Source of the DNA: CBDHFQ01 sp965262565
GTDB lineage: Bacteria > Bacteroidota > Bacteroidia > J057
Reading direction: 5' to 3'
Assembly (NCBI GenBank): GCA_965262565.1
Contig: CBDHFQ010000017.1
Location: 186,001 to 250,000 of the forward strand
Length of the DNA: 64,000 nucleotides
Position 1 is the first letter of the stretch, and every line of letters begins with the position of its first letter. A model generated the notes under the pieces. It was not told where the DNA came from. It saw only the letters and a list, made by a program, of their open reading frames with translations, and ran no database searches. Made by a program: the position numbers and the translations under genes. This document shows positions 25,997 to 33,147 of this stretch, piece by piece.

Positions 25997-26896
25997 TTAT
26001 GACGCCAGATATTTTTGTACGATCTCTTCAGTTATATGAAGGTTTGCAGCGATTTGTACAGGGCTTTGACCTAATTGATGTAGGAGTTTAATGGAATCTC
26101 TCAGTGCTTTCTGCTGCTCTTCCAAGGCTTTTTGCTGTTCTTCCAATTTTTGCTCTTTCTCTTCTAATATTTGATCTTTTTCTTTTAATATTTGATCTTT
26201 TTCTTTTAGCTGTTGGATCATTTTTAATTCTCGAGCTTCTTCCCTCAGCCCATATTCATACGCTTCAATCTCATCTTTGGTCCAGGTAGCTCGATTGGCA
26301 ATCTGTGCTGCTTCATTAATCGCTGGTTCCTGAGCGAGTTCTTCGGGTAGTTGAGGTAAGTGATCTAATTCTTTTAAAAAGTAGATCCATTTATCAAGAA
26401 TGTGTTCCAGCTCGGAAAGCGTCTTGTTAAACTTGGTTAATTCAATGAAGTAAAGCTCAAAATCCTGAATTTCCTGCTCCTGTGTTTCCATATTGAGGAG
26501 GAAATGTCGGCTAAGGTATCCTTGAGAGTTGAAAAAATGAAAGTTTAATACTCCAATGAAATAGACTGGTTGATGTTCCGAATAGTCCATGCCTCCATCG
26601 AGTTGGTTAACGTAAGCGCGAGCTACATAATCCAACGCACGTTTGTCAACATATTTATGAGGATTTGCCTGCATTTCTACAATGAACTCACGGCCATGAA
26701 TATCACGGGCTTTAATATCGAGAATCGTGAATTTGAGGATGGATAACTTAGGCACCTGGTAGGGATTCAAGATCTCTACTTCAACGATGTCTTTATCCAT
26801 GACCGCATTGAGAAGGCTGATCAACACGTGTTTGCGCTGTTCGTCTCCAAAGATTTTTTTAAAGGCAATATCTACTTTTGGGTCGACAAAAGACAT
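25997..26896 (-). CDS. Rpn family recombination-promoting nuclease / putative transposase
   Basis: 299 residues from the ATG at 26896 (MSFVDPKVDIAFKKIFGDEQ, the family's usual start); an ATG 63 bases upstream is less likely. The PD-(D/E)XK nuclease core covers about residues 1-230: FVDPKVDIAFKKIFG, LKFTILDIKARDIHGREFIVEMQ with the D...ExQ catalytic pattern, and KRALDYVARAYVNQL. Then comes a coiled coil of five 7-residue repeats (KEKDQIL twice, EEKEQKL, EEQQKAL twice) and a short helical tail (LGQSPVQIAANLHITEEIVQKYL). Rpn proteins cut DNA and are linked to recombination and phage defence. It borders the toxin region. Confidence 0.88.
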   Translation of the reverse strand: MSFVDPKVDIAFKKIFGDEQRKHVLISLLNAVMDKDIVEVEILNPYQVPKLSILKFTILDIKARDIHGREFIVEMQANPHKYVDKRALDYVARAYVNQLDGGMDYSEHQPVYFIGVLNFHFFNSQGYLSRHFLLNMETQEQEIQDFELYFIELTKFNKTLSELEHILDKWIYFLKELDHLPQLPEELAQEPAINEAAQIANRATWTKDEIEAYEYGLREEARELKMIQQLKEKDQILKEKDQILEEKEQKLEEQQKALEEQQKALRDSIKLLHQLGQSPVQIAANLHITEEIVQKYLAS

Positions 26897-26959
26897 AATG
26901 ATAATGGTTCTGTAGGATAAAAATACGCATTTATTTCCTTTTAGGGGAGGGAAATGCAC

Positions 26960-27109
26960 ATATGTTTAGTATGCTAACCTAACTAGAAGTTTGAGTAGCG
27001 GCGATGTAGAAGGGTGATAGATCAATTCTATCAGAGGTAAGAAAGTGTCAGGATGACTGGAGTTCTTTGGGAGCTGCTGCTGCCAGCAACAGCAGGATAT
27101 ATCTTATGA
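26960..27109. other. Short intergenic stretch at the edge of the toxin region
   Basis: About 150 bases with no frame of note. A small CTGCTG/CAGCAG hairpin lies near 27074-27095, downstream of relE, without a T-run. Confidence 0.4.
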
Positions 27110-27385
27110 TCACAGATTTAGTTTCCTTTTGTAGGCGTCTCCTCGCTTAATAATTCGACCGATTCTAATAAGCTCATCCTCTTCAAATACCCTATAGAGG
27201 ACTCGATAATCTCCTACTCGGATTCGCCATGCATTGTTGTATTCATCTCCTTTTAATTTGACACACCCTTTAGGATAAGGTTCTTTGGCTAGCATGTCAA
27301 TAGCTAACATGATTCGAGCAGCGATATCTTCTGGTAAATTTTTAAGGTCTTTGAGCGCTGATCGAGTAAAGACGATTTCGTACAT
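27110..27385 (-). CDS. RelE/ParE-type toxin
   Basis: 91 residues. Typical RelE fold: YEIVFTRSALKDLKNLPEDIAARI, then AWRIRVGDYRVLYRVFEEDELIRIGRIIKRGDAYKR. The conserved R.GDYRV.Y stretch is where RelE-type mRNA interferases keep basic catalytic residues. It lies 2 bases after the antitoxin gene and is surely in one operon with it. It would be an mRNA-cutting or gyrase-targeting toxin held by the antitoxin. Confidence 0.92.
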   Translation of the reverse strand: MYEIVFTRSALKDLKNLPEDIAARIMLAIDMLAKEPYPKGCVKLKGDEYNNAWRIRVGDYRVLYRVFEEDELIRIGRIIKRGDAYKRKLNL

Positions 27386-27387
27386 AA

Positions 27388-27603
27388 CTACTTACTCGCT
27401 TCTTTGAGTTGTGCTTTCACTTCTGCTAACGATATCGTCTCTTCTTTGTCTGTTAGGCTTAATAAGAGTCCATCATAAAAGTCTTCCCAGATTTCGGCAT
27501 ACTTCTCCTTATCAAGGACAATAATCACTCGATTATTCTCATCATCTACAGTAAAGGTAATTCCCGGTAAAGATTCCATGTTTTGCCTCATTAAGGTTTT
27601 CAT
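27388..27603 (-). CDS. Antitoxin of the RelE-type pair
   Basis: 71 residues from the ATG at 27603; an ATG two codons upstream (27609) is also possible. The later start is chosen because it lies at the same point of a repeated sequence as the start of hicB. The core (PGITFTVDDENNRVIIVLDKEKYAEIWEDFYDGLLLSL, ending SLAEVKAQLKEASK) fits a small acidic antitoxin, with a beta-rich start and a helical, toxin-wrapping C-terminus. Family placement is uncertain. It precedes the toxin, as is usual for type II pairs. Confidence 0.8.
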   Translation of the reverse strand: MKTLMRQNMESLPGITFTVDDENNRVIIVLDKEKYAEIWEDFYDGLLLSLTDKEETISLAEVKAQLKEASK

Positions 27604-27661
27604 AAACATACGGATTTTATAATAAGTTGGGTATAATTATTCAAGAGATTCTTGCTTGCCT

Positions 27662-28136
27662 GCCAAGGGATGATATTGATCCAACTCTTCTTTGAGTCCC
27701 TTCAAAAAATAGAGATCATACTGTTCGATATGAACGAGGAAAGAATAGCCCAACTACAGAAGTCTTATCGCGATTGGCAGATGTATTGGAAGTAACCGTA
27801 GATTTCCTAATGAGTGGATCGGTAGATGAAGCGGCCAATAATACTATTTCCGAATAATAGCTTCTACAACCATTCCGAAGAGTAGAACAACTCCCTCAGG
27901 ATAAAAACCACTTAGTCAAGGAGTTTCTCGATGCTTTTCTGCTCAAAAATGAACTACAGCAAAAGTTGACCACCTAAACCAAAATACCAGGGCCCAAGGT
28001 CTGGCATCATATTACTCATCATTTTCTCTCACTCCCTTTCCAATCAACTCCCTCGGATTTCTTGCTTAGTTCGTTCTAGAACTTTCGAGAAATCTGAGGG
28101 ACGTATTCCCACTTATAGCTTATAGGTAGAAATGGG
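27662..28136 (+). repeat. Dispersed repeat element, copy 1 (XRE remnant plus hairpins)
   Basis: About 475 bases closely similar to 30651-31120. The parts in order are: a minus-strand gene-end fragment (LKGLKEELDQYHPLA); a plus-strand XRE-regulator remnant; a conserved segment beginning AATACCAG and ending CTGGCATCAT; and inverted repeat 1, CCCTCGGATTTCT (28050-28062) with AGAAATCTGAGGG (28088-28100). A decayed second hairpin follows around 28106-28136. It lies about 70 bases beyond the end of candidate immunity gene A. Confidence 0.85.
27724..27977 (+). pseudogene. XRE-family regulator remnant, copy 1
   Basis: Reads RYERGKNSPTTEVLSRLADV, then VTVDFLMSGSVDEAANNTIS, the C-terminal half of an XRE helix-turn-helix regulator. 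A stop (GAATAA, about 27851-27856) falls where copy 2 has GATAAAGAG. The frame continues after the stop with the sequence that copy 2 shares, down to a TAA at 27975-27977. The N-terminal helices are absent. This copy and copy 2 are broken at different points, so both decayed after duplication. Confidence 0.75.
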
Positions 28137-28205
28137 AAAGAAATAGTAGTTTCGATTCAAGTAATTGGAATACTTTCTTCCCTTTTAACATAAATGCTCA
28201 AATAA

Positions 28206-28982
28206 TTAATAAAACCCATATTCCTTCTTCACCTTATCCAACAAACTGTTAAATTCCTTATTATTTGTGGTTGCGAGATGATTGATTGCTTTTTGCTCAC
28301 TAAGAAATACAGTCTCATCACTCAACAGGTGAATGGCCTTGTTTTCAAATAACGAATTAGAAGTTTCTTCTATCCATTGCTGAACATAATCATCCTTCTT
28401 TGTTAATACCTTTTGTAGATCCTGAATAGCTTGAGCATAATTATTTATTTTAGAATAACTTATAGCTCTCTGGATATAGGCATGTACTTGAAATAATCCA
28501 TTAAATTCAATTTCCTTACTAAAATATTGGATAGCGGACTCATGATCCTCTGATATCTGATGAATTAAGCCTTGCCTATAATAATCTGCAGTTAATTGTC
28601 CTAACTCATTAATAAATGAAAATGGAATATTGATTTGATAACTTGTTTTGAGGGGATCACAATTTTCTACAGAGAATCTCAAAGAAGACAAATATTTTTC
28701 ATAGTAAGGAGTAATAATAGGGAGAGGATCATTACAAGTATAACTTGCTAACTTACCTTCTTGATCCACCATTATTTCAAATGTGCACACTCCTCCAATA
28801 CCTAATGCTCTGGGAATTAGCGGATAACCTGCACTTCTGATCAAACTATCCCTATTTAACACTTTTACTGTGCAGTTTTGGAAAGGTTCAATCTCTTGAC
28901 TTTTCGAAATATCTACATTAGTGGCAAATAAAAGTAACAATAGCGCTACTTTTAAATTCATATATATAAATCTATTAACCAT
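28206..28982 (-). CDS. Exported TonB-C/TPR-like protein, candidate immunity protein A
   Basis: 258 residues. The signal peptide probably starts at the internal Met (MNLKVALLLLLFATNVDISKSQ). A middle segment (RALGIGGVCTFEIMVDQEGKLASYTC) resembles the TonB C-terminal domain. Next come helical TPR-like repeats (DYYRQGLIHQISEDHESAIQYF; QVHAYIQRAISYSKINNYAQAIQDLQ). It begins 26 bases after Rhs tip A, the position where immunity genes sit in this array. Export fits an immunity protein acting outside the cytoplasm, but this is inferred from position only; an unrelated envelope protein is possible. Confidence 0.6.
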   Translation of the reverse strand: MVNRFIYMNLKVALLLLLFATNVDISKSQEIEPFQNCTVKVLNRDSLIRSAGYPLIPRALGIGGVCTFEIMVDQEGKLASYTCNDPLPIITPYYEKYLSSLRFSVENCDPLKTSYQINIPFSFINELGQLTADYYRQGLIHQISEDHESAIQYFSKEIEFNGLFQVHAYIQRAISYSKINNYAQAIQDLQKVLTKKDDYVQQWIEETSNSLFENKAIHLLSDETVFLSEQKAINHLATTNNKEFNSLLDKVKKEYGFY

Positions 28983-29008
28983 TCTTCTTGATCTAATTGA
29001 TAAAATTG

Positions 29009-29836
29009 CTAATCTCTCCTACCTGGCATTCCCTCTCTACGCCACTGTATAAGTTTCTGTGCTGGCCAATTCAATCTAGCATCTACTTTCTGAGCCTTGA
29101 CTGCCGCTGCCTCGGCAGAAATAGATAGCCTAGTACTAGTTGGGCCTCCTACAACAGTAACAAAATCAGATAAACCATGGTGTTCTCTCGTATGTGAACC
29201 AAATCCTCTTGCAGCAAAAGCATCTGAAATGGGTTGTTCCCATTTCTCAACTGTTAATTTCTCCTCATTATCTCCCCATATTAGATCTGATTGACCTTTA
29301 CGTTCAGTTACAGCTTGATTTCCATCTAATAGAATATTAGCAGAATGCCCCAGCTCATGTGCTAACCCTAAAGCTGGACTCAAAACTTCTCCTCTTTCAT
29401 TTATGATACTTTCTGTTGGATTCCAGATAATAGTACCACCGATATTTGAAGGAGGTTGACCAATTTGAATTTCAGTACTTCCATTCTGATCCAAAAATGA
29501 AATAAGTTCAGCACCAACGGATCCACCATTACCAGCAATATGATTTAGCGATAATTGTATTTGGGCTGCAAATGAACCATGTTGAGCAACATATTCTTGT
29601 CCTTGGTTATAATTAGTCCAGAGTCGCCCATCACGATATTGGACACGTTGTCCATCTTGAGTATTGATCCAAATTTCTTCCCCATTCGGATCGATAAATA
29701 ATAAAGGATTATTCGCTACGTAAACGTATGGGCTAATTGCTAAAAAGCTATCAGCTTGTATATCCACGCCATTCCACCTAGCGATGCTGAGATCATAGAA
29801 ACTAGCGCCATAATCATACCAATTACCAAGCTCAAT
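29009..29836 (-). CDS. Headless Rhs tip A with HELGH metallopeptidase-like toxin domain
   Basis: The frame opens right after a TGA at 29837-29839 and has no proper start; the GTG at 29767 is the Val of NGVD in the Rhs core. It begins ELGNWYDYGASFYDLSIARWNGVD and continues ISPYVYVANNPLLFIDPNGE, the C-terminal Rhs core. The following about 220 residues are unique and carry LGLAHELGHS (29345-29359), an HExxH zinc-protease motif preceded by GTIIWNPTESI, as in M91-like toxins. It is a tip without its delivery scaffold: either silent, or expressed after recombination with a full Rhs gene. Candidate immunity gene A follows by 26 bases. Confidence 0.82.
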   Translation of the reverse strand: MELGNWYDYGASFYDLSIARWNGVDIQADSFLAISPYVYVANNPLLFIDPNGEEIWINTQDGQRVQYRDGRLWTNYNQGQEYVAQHGSFAAQIQLSLNHIAGNGGSVGAELISFLDQNGSTEIQIGQPPSNIGGTIIWNPTESIINERGEVLSPALGLAHELGHSANILLDGNQAVTERKGQSDLIWGDNEEKLTVEKWEQPISDAFAARGFGSHTREHHGLSDFVTVVGGPTSTRLSISAEAAAVKAQKVDARLNWPAQKLIQWRREGMPGRRD

Positions 29837-30123
29837 TCAGCGTTCAGAACCAGGAGTGCTTACCCTACAAAGAACGTTTCAGCCAAGATAAGCCTTTTAC
29901 AGATAAAACAACAATAGCTTGATATACAGCCTTTTTCTTTTCAATTGAAAAAAGAAAGCTTAAATCCTTTACATCCCGATTCCGCCATGGCCCTTTTTCA
30001 CCGCCAGGAAGAGAACGATCGAAGGGGAGGCAGGAGGATGGGGAAGTTGGCCAAGGCGATAGCTCCGTTTACCCTTGCCTACTCCCACATGTCCTACAGA
30101 GGGCTAACTCATCGGATTACATC
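29837..30123. other. Stretch between Rhs tip A and hicA
   Basis: About 290 bases. It holds a near-palindrome around 29939-29962 (TTTCTTTTCAATTG then AAAAAAGAAA) and a visibly more GC-rich block at about 29975-30110. A plus-strand frame from 29945 runs through that block into hicA antisense. I do not recognise its product and do not call a gene. Confidence 0.4.
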
Positions 30124-30360
30124 CTATAGTTTATCTAATAATTCTATGTACTCTTCTATGGATAATCCGATTTGCCGTAAAATGGTTCGGATCAACGAAC
30201 GGCTTAAGTCTCTACCAGGATGATGAGGAATGGTTGTATATCTGCCATCTTCATGTCGATAAAAGACATGGCTTCCCTTTCTGCGAACAGCTTTAAATCC
30301 TAGTAAGAAGAGCAGCTTTTCAAGTGTAACAGCACTGACAATCCGTAACTTATTACTCAT
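30124..30360 (-). CDS. hicA: HicA-type mRNA interferase toxin
   Basis: 78 residues with the HicA dsRNA-binding-like fold: TLEKLLFLLGFKAVRRKGSHVFYRHEDG, with the catalytic His in GSHVFY, then YTTIPHHPGRDLSRSLIRTILRQIGLSIEEYIELL. It overlaps hicB by 4 bases (ATGA), so the two are co-translated. It cleaves mRNA when not bound by HicB. Its 3' end abuts the GC-rich unassigned block. Confidence 0.94.
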   Translation of the reverse strand: MSNKLRIVSAVTLEKLLFLLGFKAVRRKGSHVFYRHEDGRYTTIPHHPGRDLSRSLIRTILRQIGLSIEEYIELLDKL

Positions 30361-30605
30361 ACTTCTACATGAAGTTCCTGCGTTCCAATAAACTGAGAAG
30401 GAAGATCCAATAATTCTTCTTCACTCAACATTTCTAGACAAAGTATGGTAACTTCTTTAAGATTCAGATATAATTCATCCAAGGTAGCTCCTTGAGAATG
30501 TGCACCAGGCAAGCTTGGGATGTATCCAATAAATAATCCACTTTCTGGATCTTTTTCGATATAAGCTGTGAACTGATAAGTCATAATGGAACCATGCTTT
30601 TTCAT
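30357..30605 (-). CDS. hicB: HicB-type antitoxin
   Basis: 82 residues from the ATG at 30605 (MKKHGSIMTYQF); an internal ATG at 30584 is the alternative. Core HicB pattern: YQFTAYIEKDPESGLFIGYIPSLPGAHSQGATLDELYLNLKEVTILCLEML. The 30605 start lies in the sequence CATAAATATACGGATTTT (plus strand), which matches the start region of the other antitoxin gene at 27601-27618. A longer frame back to 30707 runs into the repeat element and is rejected. Gene order hicB-hicA. Confidence 0.9.
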   Translation of the reverse strand: MKKHGSIMTYQFTAYIEKDPESGLFIGYIPSLPGAHSQGATLDELYLNLKEVTILCLEMLSEEELLDLPSQFIGTQELHVEV

Positions 30606-30650
30606 AAATATACGGATTTTTGGGGTTATTTGATTTCTTTTGAGGGATTC

Positions 30651-31120
30651 GCCAAGGGATGATATTGATCCAACTCTTCTTTGAGTCCCTTCAAAAAAAG
30701 AGATCATATTGTTCGATATGAACGAGTAGAGAATAGCCCAACTGCGGAAGTCTTATCGCGATTGGCAGATGTATTGGAAGTAACCGTGGATTTCCTAATG
30801 AGTGGATCGGTAGATGAAGCAGCCAATAATACTATTTCCGATAAAGAGCTTCTACAACAATTCCGAAGAGTAGAACAACTCCCACAGGATAAAAAGCACT
30901 TAGTCTAGGAGTTCCTCGATGCTTTTCTGCTCAAAAATGAACTACAGCAAAAGTTGACCACCTAAACCAAAATACCAGACCAAGGCTTGGCATTATATTA
31001 TTCATCATTTACTTCTACTCCCTAATCAAATCAATTCCCTCGGATTTCTTGATCAGTTCGGTCCAGAACTTATAAGAAATCCGAGGTACGCATTCTCACT
31101 TGTAGAATACAGGTGGGTAT
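30651..31120 (+). repeat. Dispersed repeat element, copy 2 (XRE remnant plus hairpins)
   Basis: Closely similar to 27662-28136 over its whole length. Inverted repeat 1 is perfect over 13 bp: CCTCGGATTTCTT (31039-31051) with AAGAAATCCGAGG (31075-31087). A second, weaker hairpin (GCATTCTCAC... CAGGTGGG) follows. It lies between hicBA and candidate immunity gene B. Confidence 0.87.
30681..30965 (+). pseudogene. XRE-family regulator remnant, copy 2
   Basis: Reads RYERVENSPTAEVLSRLADV, then VTVDFLMSGSVDEAANNTIS and DKELLQQFRRVEQLPQDKKH, then a TAG at 30906-30908 where copy 1 has CAA (LVKEFLDAF). The same frame continues EFLDAFLLKNELQQKLTT to a TAA at 30963-30965. The N-terminal part of the helix-turn-helix is missing. 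This looks like a decayed antitoxin-type regulator rather than a working gene. Confidence 0.75.
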
Positions 31121-31374
31121 GTGGTAAGATTTGAGTGGGGAGGGATAGATAAACCTTATAAGCAAACATAGAAAATGGGTAATGAAAAAACTAGATATGA
31201 TTCCGATTTCCTATTACAAAGAAGTTTTGAAAACGTTGCTCTTTTTTTGTTATAAGTTCATATACATGAGGTATTTTAGTATCGGGCCACTAAATACACC
31301 TAAACCCCACCTGACGGTCTTTCGATGTATTGTAGAGGCATTCGACCACGGGCAAGGGAAAAACTTCTTAGATT
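31121..31374. other. Unassigned stretch between repeat copy 2 and immunity gene B
   Basis: About 250 bases with no supported gene on either strand. A 75-codon plus-strand frame (31182-31409) ends inside the immunity gene and has no family features. Confidence 0.4.
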
Positions 31375-31950
31375 TCAATTCTGTATTCTGTTCCCCTCCC
31401 AGTCTGTGACATTTGGTTTATAAAGCTCATGCCATCTCTTTATGAAAGAATCAATATTGGACAAGTCCTTCTCAAGCAAATTCGATAATTCTTCCCTTCT
31501 CCTTTCCAGGGTCTTCTCATTGCTAAAAGACTTCAATTTGTGCCCACCAAACATAAAGTCATAGCTGAATAGCGGAACCCCTTTTATATCATCCGACTTA
31601 AGACGCATTTTACTTATGCTATTGGGAGGTAGATGGTATTGTAAGCCATCAACTCCTTCAAGCTGATCAAGAGATCTTAATTCAGGAGTTAACTCGAATA
31701 TGTTTAAAAATATTTTTATCCATCTATCTCCTTTAGATATATGAGTCACAATCATCTCAAGTGTATTATCACTTAAAAGCCTAATTAATTCATAGGTATA
31801 GTCACCCAAATTATTCTTTCCAAACCAAGCAGTTGAAAAGGGGGATTGAGTAAACTTTTGCTGCTGAAGAGTAGGTAAAGCAACCTTAAGGAAAATATCA
31901 TTCCTAGCTTCTAAAATCTTTTTTTCCAAATTTTTACTTGATTTATCCAT
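31375..31950 (-). CDS. Candidate immunity protein B
   Basis: 191 residues, cytosolic by appearance (no signal peptide, charged). Its ATG overlaps the stop codon of Rhs tip B in TAATG (31948-31952), so it is translated from the same message. Tight coupling directly after a toxin tip is the usual mark of an immunity gene. Visible features are a helical N-terminus (SSKNLEKKILEARNDIFLK) and a central beta-rich stretch with FGKNNLGDYTYELIRL. I recognise no family. Confidence 0.7.
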   Translation of the reverse strand: MDKSSKNLEKKILEARNDIFLKVALPTLQQQKFTQSPFSTAWFGKNNLGDYTYELIRLLSDNTLEMIVTHISKGDRWIKIFLNIFELTPELRSLDQLEGVDGLQYHLPPNSISKMRLKSDDIKGVPLFSYDFMFGGHKLKSFSNEKTLERRREELSNLLEKDLSNIDSFIKRWHELYKPNVTDWEGNRIQN

Positions 31951-32846
31951 TACTGATTCTCTTTATTAAGCTGAGCAGCAGCACCTCCCCCTGATCCCAC
32001 TACCGTAGCTTTTGCAGCCTCTCCAATTTGTGTACTTGTGGTTCTATCTATTATTAAGCCTCCAGGAGTAGTAACTCTATCTGCAGCTGCTCCCTGATTA
32101 GGGGTTAGGCTACTACCATTAAACTTACTCTCAACTGTCAATCTTTTACCTGACAGAATACCTTTCATATCATGGTCATATTTAGCCACCTGTACTCTAC
32201 CCGTTGCAGTTTTCTTTCCTGTCTCTACAATAGCTTTACCTTGGCTAACATAACCTTTAAGAGCAAATTTAACTTCAGTAACCTTTTCTCCTATTTTTCC
32301 CTTAACAGCATTTGATAGCTTATCAACTCCTTTTTTCACCGCATCTCCAACAACCTTACCACCAGCTCCTAATACTGCTCCCACTGTTCCATCCATAGCT
32401 ACATCTGGAACTGTAGTTTCCTGGCCTTGTACAGTACGATTTAAAGCTCCCCCAGCAATATTTGCAGTACCACCAACAGCAGCGGTAGTTAAAAGAGAAG
32501 CTCCTCCTGTGAAACCAGCAGCACCTCCTGTGACTGCCCCTTGAAGAGCAGATCCTCCTACTGCATTCCAATCTGATACAGTACCATCATTTATTATCTG
32601 TGAGGCTACTTCTATCCCACCTCCAACTATAGCTCCGACACCGGCTCCGATTAGACCTGAAATACAATTCGGGCAATTCCCATCGGGATCAGTAAGATTA
32701 ACAGGATTGTTCCACGTATAGTTGTAAGGTGTAAGATGAAGTTGATTCGGGTCATCTGCCAGCGCATCGACGCCATTCCACCTAGCGATGCTAGGATCAT
32801 AGAAACGGGCGCCATAATCGTAACAATTACCCAGCTCAAAAAATGC
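31950..32846 (-). CDS. Headless Rhs tip B with PD-(D/E)XK-like nuclease toxin domain
   Basis: 298-residue open frame starting directly after a TAA at 32847-32849, with no start codon at its head (first Met is far inside, at 32396). It begins AFFELGNCYDYGARFYDPSI, then ARWNGVDALADDPNQLHLTPYNYTWNNPVNLTDPDG, the Rhs core end. A glycine-rich membrane-like linker follows (GLIGAGVGAIVGGGIEV, GGAAGFTGGASLL). The last about 100 residues hold KYDHDM, RLTVESKFNGSSLTPNQ, an ExK followed by LTPNQ as in restriction-endonuclease-fold toxins. Probably a DNase tip. The candidate immunity gene overlaps its stop. Confidence 0.82.
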   Translation of the reverse strand, partial: AFFELGNCYDYGARFYDPSIARWNGVDALADDPNQLHLTPYNYTWNNPVNLTDPDGNCPNCISGLIGAGVGAIVGGGIEVASQIINDGTVSDWNAVGGSALQGAVTGGAAGFTGGASLLTTAAVGGTANIAGGALNRTVQGQETTVPDVAMDGTVGAVLGAGGKVVGDAVKKGVDKLSNAVKGKIGEKVTEVKFALKGYVSQGKAIVETGKKTATGRVQVAKYDHDMKGILSGKRLTVESKFNGSSLTPNQGAAADRVTTPGGLIIDRTTSTQIGEAAKATVVGSGGGAAAQLNKENQ

Positions 32847-33147
32847 TTAAAATACTAGAAAACAGTATATTAAGGATATGGAATCAAAGAACCTAACGCC
32901 GAGTCATTTAAAAATAAATATAGAAACTACCTTCAAAATAAAATACCAGAACAAAGGCCTGGCATCATTTTTTTCAAAATATCTCAGATCATTCCCTCGG
33001 TTTTTTTGTGCAATTCGGTTCAGAACTTACCAGAAATCCGAGGTACGCATTCCCACTTATGTCCTATAGGTGGGAATGCGGAAGGATCAGAGAAGAAGGA
33101 AAAAATTTTAGAGCTAGCTTGATAAAGTATAAAACGATTTCAAACTC
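32847..33147. other. Stretch holding repeat copy 3
   Basis: About 300 bases between Rhs tip B and immunity gene C. The only recognised content is the hairpin part of the dispersed repeat (32939-33080); no gene is supported. Confidence 0.6.
32939..33080 (+). repeat. Dispersed repeat element, copy 3 (hairpin end only)
   Basis: Shares with copies 1 and 2 only the right-hand part: AAAATACCAG, CTGGCATCAT, CCCTCGG and AGAAATCCGAGGTACGCATT. Inverted repeat 1 is imperfect here. Inverted repeat 2 is the best of the three: CGCATTCCCACTTAT (33046-33060) with ATAGGTGGGAATGCG (33066-33080), 15 bp with one G-U and a 5-base loop. The XRE remnant is absent. It lies about 70 bases beyond the end of candidate immunity gene C. 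Confidence 0.8.

Noticed and set aside
26110..26215. Short direct repeats considered as a CRISPR array
   Set aside because: Units are contiguous 21-bp coding heptads without spacers, inside a gene.
26104..26289. Leucine-rich plus-strand frame opposite the Rpn coiled coil
   Set aside because: Antisense reading of Glu/Lys/Gln heptads; such shadows always look like membrane proteins.
29945..30223. 92-codon plus-strand frame next to Rhs tip A
   Set aside because: Its second half is antisense to hicA; the first half has odd composition but no recognised motif, so it is listed only as unexplained sequence.
30585..30707. Longer N-terminus for the HicB antitoxin
   Set aside because: The extension reads the repeat element antisense, and the 30605 start matches the shared start region of the other antitoxin.
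31182..31409. 75-codon plus-strand frame between repeat copy 2 and immunity gene B
   Set aside because: Its end runs antisense into the immunity gene, its composition is unremarkable and no family features are seen.
32356..32571. Cys/Trp/Ser-rich minus-strand frame within Rhs tip B
   Set aside because: Out-of-frame shadow of the Gly/Ala-rich linker of the tip.
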